This document shows, one piece after another, positions 55,116 through 64,000 of a stretch of DNA of 64,000 nucleotides. The translations under genes were made by a program, and so were the position numbers. The notes beneath the pieces were generated by a model. It was not told the origin of the DNA. It was given only the letters and a program-made list of their open reading frames with translations, and did no database searches. The DNA comes from Amphiura filiformis (Eukaryota; Echinodermata; Ophiuroidea; Amphilepidida; Amphiuridae): positions 78,680,713 to 78,744,712 of the forward strand of contig NC_092628.1 in NCBI RefSeq assembly GCF_039555335.1, in the 5' to 3' direction. How positions within the stretch are numbered: the stretch's first letter is position 1; each line of letters starts with the position of its first letter.

Positions 55116-56610
55116 CTGTAATGGAGTGAAAAAAAATAAATGTGTTATTAACAATTCTTTTTTGTGATGTAATCAATCAAAATAATGACCTGCTTAGCAT
55201 GTGATATATTTTTTATTCTCAGGCTCTTTACTTTACTTATTCAGGCCCTAGGACAGGTTAAAATTTATAGCTCCTGTGATAGTGAAAGAAAGCTTAAAAC
55301 ATTGAGTACAAAACATTTTACTATCATTCCACTATGCAGCCCTGAAGTGCAAAGCTTAATTACTACCCTACAATATGTTGTAATTATCTCACCCAATGCT
55401 TGCACAATAAGCATATCTTTGATCTTTGAATTTCAACTACCTTGATGTTTTTTCATGACTCTAACATGCACATTTTCATATACATTATGTAATATAACCA
55501 AAGTTTAGTGCCTAGCTAATTTTGCTATTTAAGGCAAAACAAATGTGTTGTTACGTGTTACCCTTCGCAACTGACCCAAAAATTTGAAAAAAAAATGCAG
55601 AAAAGTTTGTAATTCATTATATATGCAAGGGAAATACCAGCCTAAATTTGTAATATTTGTGACAAATAAAGATTTTCCATTTGTTAAAATTCTCAATACT
55701 GGAATGCTAATTAGAGCCAATTTCTTATATTTGTAGGTCGTAGTTTTGCAGGGCTTCATTTTTTACACCTCCCTATTTTGACACTTTTGAACATTTATTA
55801 CTGCATAATTAAAGTAAAGTGTGCCGAGGCTTGTGGATCAACGCCTAGGCATTGTGCCTGTGTGTAGCGCACTATAAATCACTGCGCTATTATTTTCTTT
55901 CTTTTTTAACAGCCTTACATGCATACATCAAGTTCAACCCCTCATTGAGTGTGTTAAGTGATTCATTGATGTTCAAGTTGAGTAAAAAACCCAAATACAA
56001 AGTTAAATGATCAAAATACAATTATTACCAGTGGTGCAATCACATAGGTTTCCAAACAAAGTCTCTCTACAGCATGTCAGAACCAAGCCAACAGAATCTG
56101 AAAAAGAAAAGCGATAGAGCAACATATTTCTTGATCTATGCAATAATATTATATTATATTTTAAAGCTATTACATATTTACATGTAACCACTACCTTTAA
56201 TGGGGATATCTTTTGATTTCAAGAAAAACAGTGGCTTGTTTGGTTATCTTTTGATTTGTTGCCCTTGTAGTCTTGGTGGAAATTGAGCAAATTTTAGTCA
56301 TATCTGGTCAAATGAACCACCCAGCAAACACAAAACATTTTATAGAAAACGTTTTAGAGAAGACATTTAAATGTCCAGTTATATAAAGGGTATAAAACGT
56401 TTTAATATCATTCATAAAACATTTTTCAAAACTTAATGCAAAACATTCTATAATGCTATTAGGTATTGACAAAATGTTTGCCAAAAATGTTTTGCAATAA
56501 CATTTTAACAACATTTTCAAAATGTGATTTTTCATATTAAGTGTTTTAAACAAGTTTTCATGACCTTTATATAACCTGACATTTAAATGATATTAAAACG
56601 TTTCGACTTA

Positions 56611-56835
56611 TGACGCAATCAGCCTAAGTCATATATACCCAGGGAATTGCTGCCCGGAGCAGCCTAACCTCAGTAGCTACATGTCGGTGATCGTGTGTGT
56701 GGCATACGAGGGGTCCCGGGTTCGAATCTGAGGGGTACCAAGTGACTTCTTTCTTCACCTTCTCTCCTTTTTCGTTTCTTCTTTCCCTTCCGATAGCAAA
56801 AGAACCACGGGTAGGGTTAGGGTTAATTGACATGT
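56611..56835 (+). repeat. tRNA-derived SINE-like repeat, copy 1
   Basis: TGACGCAATCAGCCTAAGTC, a B box in CCCGGGTTCGAATC, a tRNA-like GGTACCA end and a pyrimidine-rich tail. Ends in TAGGGTTAGGGTTA (56812-56825), a telomere-like string; its complement follows at 56857-56869. Confidence 0.75.
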
Positions 56836-56933
56836 TTTTCCTAGATTTAGGCCTCCTTAACCCTAACCCAACTAAGTTTCATTAAAGCTCACTATTAAAA
56901 CCACTCTGCGTGCATGCATTCCATGTGACTTGA

Positions 56934-57143
56934 TGACGCAATCAGCCTAAGTCATATATACCCAGGGAATTACTGCCCGGGGCAGCCTAACCTCGGTAGC
57001 TACATGTCGGTGATCGTGTGCATGTCATGCAAGGGGTCCCGGGTTCGAATCCCAGGGGTACCAAGTGACTTCTTTCTTCACCTTCTCTCCTTTTTTGTTT
57101 CCGATAGCAAAAAAACCACAGGGGACACGTAGGGTTAGGGTTA
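56934..57143 (+). repeat. tRNA-derived SINE-like repeat, copy 2
   Basis: Over 90% alike by eye to copy 1, beginning 323 bp downstream in the same orientation. The B box (GGGTTCGAATCCCAGG) is better preserved. Again ends in TAGGGTTAGGGTTA (57130-57143). Confidence 0.75.
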
Positions 57144-59709
57144 AGAAGGCCATGTCTAATTATGATGGAAGAGTTGAAAAAAAACACAAATTTGCCTTGT
57201 CTTTAAAATAAAGTTTTGCTCTGCATTTATGTCCCTTTTCATCCATTGCTTATTACTAATTACAGATCGTCAATATCTGTTATTCACTCACCAATTTATC
57301 TTTTGGATCAAATCAATGTCTTCTCTGCTGAGACTATCATCAGTAGAGTCACAATCTCTGCTACAAAACAAAAAACATACCAAATTTGATTATCCTGAGG
57401 ATTTGTGTATACTCTCTTGCAGTCCAAACAGATCTCCTCTTGTATTATAATCATACAGAACAATTCCTTCTACAAGCATTATATGACTCTAAACCAGGGT
57501 TTTTTTTTTGATGAAAGAGACAGAAGCAAAAACACCTTCCCACAAAAGCATTACAATAGATTGGTGTTACAATAATATGTGTTTTTACAGCCACCTGTAT
57601 CAGTAATATAGGCTCATAGTTGCTCAAAGTCCAAATAATGTTTTGGTGGAAGGTGTCTGCCTCTTGTCTGTTTAAATCCTACTCAGGGTAAACTACATGC
57701 AATCTGAGAGTTTGTGTGTGTGACTTTCTGAGGAAAGTCACTTTGATCATTTTGACTGTGTTGATAGATCACAAATGGCATAAATAGCAATGTAATCAAT
57801 GTATGCAGTTGAGGGTGTATGATATTCCAGCTCCACTGCACAGCAGCTGAAAGGAGTATCCCATCATGCATTGCAGTATATCTGCTTGTTCCATAGCAAT
57901 GTATACAAAATATAAACAAGAGCCGCTTAGATATTGAGAGCTATTGATAGATTCACAATACTCTATGGGTGATATTTTTTGAAACAAAAGTCTAAGCTTC
58001 CCTGATTTAAGAGAGTAATTAAAAGTTGAAGTGTGGGATTTTGTGTACATTTTCTATGGCACAATCAGTTCTATAATGGTACCGCAAAGCATAATGGGAT
58101 ACTCCCTTTAGCTGCTGTGGCTCCACGGTCAAAGAGTCAGTGGTACTTTAAGTGTGTATTACTGTCTGTACTTTACTTTGTACATGTATATGGGTGTGTT
58201 TTCATACGCATATGTGTTCCGTTCCCATTTATTTGTCCCCTCTTAAAAGTAATATAAAAATTTAAAAAGCTCATGAGCTAAAACTACCATTTTTTACTTA
58301 CTATGTTAGCTGAGCAATTGTTTTATAGCCGTTGAGAAATGGATGTGCACTGATGAAAATAATATTGCAATCAGGTCGCAGTCCCACTTGGGTTCGCCAA
58401 TCTGGGGGTGGATAAAAAAGGATGATTATTTACAATGAAATTTGAAATTATACTTTCTTGTGTTATTACTTATTATTTTAAGACTATAAGTAGAAAGAAA
58501 CAAAAATAAGATAAATGGCCGTGTGTCCTGAACTCGCCACCCTTAGCGTTACATGACAAATATTATGAATTTTTACACCAACCGGGTTTCTAATTAGATT
58601 ATCTCGACAATCATCAACCCCAAACTAGCAAAAGTATACATTTTTGGAAAGCTGAAGGCATAAGCAATTCAAATATATACATTGCAACTCATTATACAGG
58701 GTGACCTGCAATTTATACAGGGTGGAATAAAAAAGATTTTGATAAAAAATGGGTCACTCAATGCATTGCTTATTACCAACGTACAGTAATAAACTGGAAG
58801 TAAACAACATTCATTTGGTTAGAGGATATGGAGAGCCAACTGATTTTGGAAGAAACCAAAATCACAGCTGTTTGGTAATCTAGGAATATTGTGTGTCCCA
58901 AAGTATGTTAGATTTTTTTACAATTCAACATATTTTGAACCTAAACATTTTCCCCTAACCCATACAGAAAAAAAATATGTCCATATTTAGATTCCTCGTC
59001 AAATTTCCCTTCAGAAAATCTATACTTTGACTATGATAGGATAAGTAATTAAGATTTTACAGTAATTTTTAGATTTTGAAGACATCTGCATTACTTACTA
59101 CAGTGTTTAATATGACAACGGGTAGTTTTGTATGGAAAAGTTTGTATTTGCTAGACTAAACCAATCTTAAAATATTAAAAACAATTAGTAGACTTGTTTA
59201 TCTGTAAGGCCATGAGTGTTTTAGATGCTAAATAGAGTCCAAATCCAATTTACAGCATTTACAGAAGCAGATTACGCACTAAAAATACCAATCCCATAGA
59301 GTTTGTGTGTACCACATCCCCCACCACCACATCCCCCACCACCGCCACCCTGCCCATTCTGAATTCTATGAAGCACAGTGTCAGTATTAAAAGGTTCAAG
59401 TATTTCTTTTTACAGGGTTGAAAGTGCATTTTATTTAGCAATAAAATGAGACCACAAGCATGACAATACCTTCTTGCTTGACAGAGATATTATCATTTGT
59501 TTTGAGTCAACTTTGGCAAAATGTAACGTCGCCACCTTTTTTTGGTGGCGAGCTCAAGACACACGACCAAATGCAAACAATACAAACAATATTTTATTTT
59601 ACACTCAATACAAGAATGCATATGCATACAGCTCTTGGTCCAGCAACAAAAAATCAACCAAAAGAAACAATGGGTCCACAATATAGGTCTGTTCTGTTGT
59701 ATATATAGA

Positions 59710-59930
59710 ACCTAAAATCCTGGAAAAAGGTTTTGGGACACATTACTACCATCAGTACCATGCATTGAAATTGACCCTCCTCCAGTACAATGTTGATTGG
59801 AATCATATCATCAGCCATGTTGTTGGGACTGGCAACATTGGTTGAATGGTGGGGGTGAGGAGGATTCAAGATACATGCAGAACATTGTTTGAAAAACATG
59901 AAGTGAATGAGAATGGTGAGGAAAACAATA
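59710..59930 (+). repeat. Interspersed repeat family D, copy 1
   Basis: CCTGGAAAAAGGTTTTGGGA, CCAGTACAATGTTGATTGGA and TTCAAGATACATGCA recur in order at 61930-62175 with roughly three-quarters identity by eye. The open frame across it is likely chance. Confidence 0.65.
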
Positions 59931-61179
59931 AGCATGATGCAGCAAGGGTCCCAACACATTTTTCCCCACATTTTTCTAGGATTGTCTAAGCAAAATCGGG
60001 AAGAAAAAAAGTAAAATTTTTCTGTCTTAACTTTGTTATCATTAGTCCTATCGATGCCATTTTTCGTCACAAAATGTTAATGTTATAGTAACACTGTCAA
60101 CTTATGGACATTACAAGTCAAACGACATTTAGGGATTGGTTATGCAAAAAAAAAAAAGGTTCGTTTCAAAGCTCACAAGTGGTTTGAAAACAAATGCGAA
60201 ATGCAATTTTTTTTAATTCCTGACTTGGTATTTTTTATGGTATTTTGAGAAGAAAAAAAATACTGGAGGCCTTATATTTATACACAAAATACAGCTATGT
60301 ATCAGTCCAGTCAATCTAAACAAATTTGTGGTATCACTCAGCACTAATTGCAACAGATTTTTTTTTCACTTTTATGCATTTTAGAGATGTCCCTAAATAT
60401 ACTTATCGGAAAGGTAGGTTGGTGTTTTTTTTGGGGGGGGGTCATACAGGGGTTAAAATTGCTTCAATCTTTTTAAAAACTATACCAAAGTATTCTTCTA
60501 GACATATTGATTCAGAAAAAGTATAGTTTGTACCATTCTCAAGTTATTTAAGCAAAACTTTAGGTCAAAGTACCATGTACAGTTTTCACAAGCGTGAAAG
60601 TCTTACCATATGAGAATGTTTGGTGCATAATTTTGACATTTTTTTTACTAAAATGTTTATTTCTCAGTGTTCACTTTTGACAACATTGCACGCTGTAAGA
60701 TAACTCAAAAATATGCAAGCAAAATGTAAACTTTTGTACATCAAAGTCCTGGGAAAGTGTTGTAACTTTTTCAAAATATTTGTTTTAACCAAAAATATAC
60801 ACCATTATGTGCAATTTTTTGCTGCATAGAGCAACAAAAATTTTCACATGTTTTTTCAATATTTTGAAAAACAAGGCAAATTTCCAAAAAAATATTTTAA
60901 AATTCCAAAAACCACACATTTTTGTTTAAATCTGACATTGGCATAGGCTTCGTCGACTTGTTACCATTCCAAAAATGTATAGTTTTATATACTTAAACTT
61001 CGGAAATAATGAAGTTGGAAAAGGGCCATGTTCAGATGTTCTCTTCCATTACTCTGGCCTACTCTGCTATCTAGTACTCAAGATAATAAACTTTTATCAT
61101 CAGCTACTGACTGTACCCCCCCCCATTGGAGTGTATGGTTTTGTATAATTTCTTGTCATTTCACTGAGCTTGTGACAGC

Positions 61180-61588
61180 TTAGGGGCTGTGCAATAATTA
61201 TGAGCCCGGGGGGGGGGGGTAAAATTTCCAAACCGCTCGCCACATATCACTTTCCCTCCTCTGCCCGCCAAAAATCGCTTGCCCCCCTCTCGGCCTGCCC
61301 CAAATTCTTTGCCCCCCCTTGCGCATGCCAATTTTTGGGGATCCCAATTTACAAACCTTAAATGGTCTGATACATTTGCATATATTTAAGCGTTTCCGTA
61401 CTGTTTTCCTAAGCCTTTTTAGAGCATTTTATTTAACAGGCACCCCATGAATGTGTGCCAAAAATTGCTTGCCCCACACCCCTCTCGACTTGCCACAAAT
61501 TGCTTGCCCCCCCCTTTCGGCTCACAAAAAAATGCCCCCCCCCAAGTTTACCCTTCCCCAGGGTTCATAATTATTGCACAGCCCCTTA
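61180..61588. mobile_element. Harbinger-like MITE, GGGGCTGTGCAATAATTATG family
   Basis: TTA at 61180-61182 and 61586-61588 flanks 403 bp with inverted ends GGGGCTGTGCAATAATTATG. The interior has repeats of GCTTGCCCCCC type and a G run. Ends and duplication fit Harbinger/ISL2EU-type elements. Confidence 0.85.
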
Positions 61589-61929
61589 ACATGAAATTGT
61601 CAAACATGTCCGTATATGTTGACCTTTAAGCGAATTCTGACCATTCCCTAATATTCCTTGACTGTAATTTGTGTGAAAGATAGTTTAAACTTTAATATAT
61701 TTGAATAATATATTATTGACATGTAGAAGTTTAAAAAAATTAATAATATAATATATATATATGACAATGCCCTAAAACTATGAACTGTATTTTAAAAATG
61801 TGTTATTGCTGTGACAAATTACAATAGCAGGATTTCCTCTGAGTTGTGATTAAATTTTATTGAAATCAATGCACCAGTTTAGAAATGGCATTAACAAAAA
61901 TGCAAAGCAAGAAGGAAATCGTTTGGACC

Positions 61930-62175
61930 TCCGACAATCCCGGAAAAAAGTCTTAGGACACTTTATTATTATGCATTAAAATCAACCCCCTATCCCCCAG
62001 TACAATGTTATGATGATTGGAGCCATATTATCAGCTGTGTTATTGGGCCTGTCAACATTGGTTGGTGTCCGGGTTGGTGGGGTGGGGAGGAATATGGCCT
62101 CAAGGAGGGTTCAAGATACATGCACAAAATAGTTTGAAAAATACCAAGTAAAAAATATGCGAATGGCAAGGAAAA
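61930..62175 (+). repeat. Interspersed repeat family D, copy 2
   Basis: CCCGGAAAAAAGTCTTAGGA, CCAGTACAATGTTATGATGA and GGTTCAAGATACATGCA parallel the copy at 59710. Confidence 0.65.
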
Positions 62176-62607
62176 CAATGATACACCATTTATTGTTAAC
62201 CATTTATGCTGTAGACACGAATAAGATAATATTTACAATTCCTGTAGGGTGCACACTTTTTCTTTTTTAGAGCACTTTTACAGTTTAACAACTGTAAAAT
62301 CTGTTGATCAATAATATTTTTTCCTCTTTGCAACTGATTGAGGAAGATTAGTGAAATAACAACAAAAAATGAATCCACTCAATCAATAAATCAATCAATC
62401 AGATTGGTAGAGGGTGTTACTTGTCCAGGTTGTCCACACCCAACCCAACAATATCTAAGATGCAAGGATAAGATAAACTATGTGATCTGGAGCAGAAAAT
62501 CACATGGCCAACTAAAAAAACATATCTGTTTCCAATTCCAGTATGCGCACATTTATACACTAGATCTGCATTATTTTTTTACACATTTCTAAGATATATT
62601 TGATATT

Positions 62608-63028
62608 TGACGTGTCATGTCAAAAGGAGACACTTTTGGGCAGGATTGTAAATGGAGAAATAGCCAAATATCTGCCCGGGGGGTGACTTTTTCACAATTT
62701 GGGTTTGTTGCGAATTTGTGATGTTATTAATGTTTAAAATATTGTCTGACAGTTTCAGACCGGTATATAACTGGCATCTTGTATTTTTGAGACATTTTTT
62801 CAAGGTAATTCCTACTCTCAACATTGTCAATAACATTTTTAAAGGCCGATATCTCAATTTCCAATTTTATAATACCATAACTTACGAACTCAATATCTTC
62901 ACTTAGGAATGTCCGATTTCATTTGGGGAAAATGGCGTTGTGGAGCAAAATATCTCTTTATTGAAGATATTCAAAAACCTCAAAATTGATAACCTGCCCA
63001 AAAGTGTCTCCTTTGACATGACACATCA
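62608..63028. mobile_element. Foldback element with TGAYGTGTCATG ends
   Basis: GTGTCATGTCAAAAGGAGAC with ACTTTTGGGCAGG at the left mirrors CCTGCCCAAAAGTGTCTCCT with TTGACATGACAC at the right, differing by one base in an A run. Weak pairing continues inward. Confidence 0.8.
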
Positions 63029-63680
63029 CATATGTTTAGACTGTATGAATTTTTTTGTGTAAGGTTCTCATCCCCACACACATCGTTTTCTTGAGTTTTA
63101 AAATTATTCCATATTTTTTTCTCTTCATTTTCAAGTAACCAATTTCCAAGCATGTGACAAAAAAGATCACAACTGCTAGCCAATTCTGTATTGCAAAAAA
63201 AAAATCATTTTCAATTCATGAAAATCTTCCGGAATCCGGATGACGGAAAAAAATTATGCTTCCTTGCCAAAGTTATGAATGTTTAAAAAAATTGATTTGG
63301 GGGAATTTATATAAAAAGGTAGACTCAAGATCATGAAAGTTTGTGTTTTAAGCAAACAAAGAAAAGCAATCCACATTAGACTTTTCAACCTGCATCCGGA
63401 AAACAGAATTAGTGGGGTTTCCTCCTTTAGAAATAATCAATAAGCATGTTTCTGGCCAGCATGCATCTTTTCACCAAATTGGAAAATGTTTTGTACTTTT
63501 CAGTTAAAAAAACAACAATAAACAACAGCAACAACACATCACCATAAAAACTGAAACAATCGAATAACCCATTTGCGTGCAATAAAATTACTAGAGTAAA
63601 TAAATCAAAATCTGTACATAAATTTTAAAAAGATGAGCATGTTAACTAACAAAACAACATATGAAAGTTATAAATAATTT

Positions 63681-63758
63681 ATTACCGTACTGACGCGAGT
63701 ATAGTCCCACCCCGTTTTTGGGTGAACATTTTTCAAAATTGGGGGTGGGACTATACTC
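63681..63758 (+). mobile_element. Hairpin MITE, second member of the 18507-18580 family
   Basis: GAGTATAGTCCCACCCC at 63697-63713 pairs exactly with 63742-63758, preceded by TTACCGTACTGACGC. Long A runs follow at about 63765-63785 and 63860-63890. Confidence 0.75.
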
Positions 63759-63861
63759 AATTTCAAAAAAAAAAAAAAAAAAAAATGATTTTTTTTATTT
63801 TTAGAGTTTTAGTAGTGTCCTAGACCTAGACCTAAATGCTAGGATCATTCATGGTTGACCT

Positions 63862-63893
<32 letters not shown>

Positions 63894-64000
63894 AGATATT
63901 TTGTATTTTTAATATGAAAATTGATAATTTGTATTCATGTCATAGTCTATTAATGATTTCAAAATGCATTGAATTTGAATGCATTTTGAAATCATTAATA

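Larger units (their letters stand above)
55116..64000 (-). other. Upstream region of the zinc-finger gene, no coding gene seen
   Basis: An acceptor directly before 55115 means at least one 5' non-coding exon lies upstream. Minus-strand GTAAGT donors exist at 58296-58301 and 59093-59098 and a GTGAGT near 57282, but none has other support. The longest open frames overlap repeats. Confidence 0.45.

Noticed and set aside
59654-60070. 138-codon minus-strand open frame
   Set aside because: It overlaps repeat family D, shared with 61930-62175, has no recognisable domain and lacks splice or start support.

Overview
This is an intron-rich, A+T-rich animal genome window. Two protein-coding genes are supported, and the rest is dense in small transposon relics. 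The protein sequences, intron sizes of 0.4-12 kb and abundant short inverted-repeat elements suggest a marine deuterostome invertebrate, probably an ambulacrarian such as an echinoderm. That placement is inference.

Gene 1 (+ strand, 5998-36449) is WDR1/AIP1, the WD40 double-propeller cofactor of cofilin in actin-filament disassembly. I could assemble it completely: 16 coding exons, phases matching at all 15 junctions, 604 residues. Fourteen introns are GT-AG. Intron 10 (27051-28086) is an AT-AC minor-class (U12) intron with a textbook donor, branch site and acceptor. A TATA-like box lies about 118 bp upstream of the ATG.

Gene 2 (- strand, 55115 down to 49473) encodes a large (about 1,877 residue) multi-C2H2 zinc-finger nuclear protein in one 5.6-kb coding exon. 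It carries an AT-hook, a basic nuclear-localisation stretch, ALNLS/ALDLR motifs and an IKTEP sumoylation-type site. The open frame is broken at three places, and each break is cured by one extra base. Assembly deletions are more likely than gene decay. Its 5' non-coding exon(s) and promoter were not found.

Mobile DNA. Intron 1 of WDR1 (11.8 kb) holds a 6.09-kb foldback element (10805-16892). It has degenerate arms over 400 bp long, no long ORF, and three internal clusters of different short repeats. A nearly identical copy of its target without the insertion lies 2 kb downstream (18698-18930), so its ends can be read exactly. It is nested in a second inverted-repeat element (about 10094-17133). 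Elsewhere there are four TTAA-flanked palindromic elements (2411-3047, 21013-21582, 32210-32579, 42895-43386), Harbinger-like elements with TTA/TAA duplications (7090-7482, 36711-36935, 61180-61588), a hAT-like element with an 8-bp duplication (22845-23023), tRNA-derived SINE sequence (38985-39050; pair at 56611-57143), a GGTCA-rich tandem array (39290-40135) and a perfect 4 x 34-bp tandem repeat (45740-45875).

Regions: 1-5900 intergenic and repeat-rich; 5998-36449 WDR1; 36450-49472 convergent intergenic space holding both 3' ends; 49473-55115 zinc-finger gene; 55116-64000 upstream of it, repeats only.
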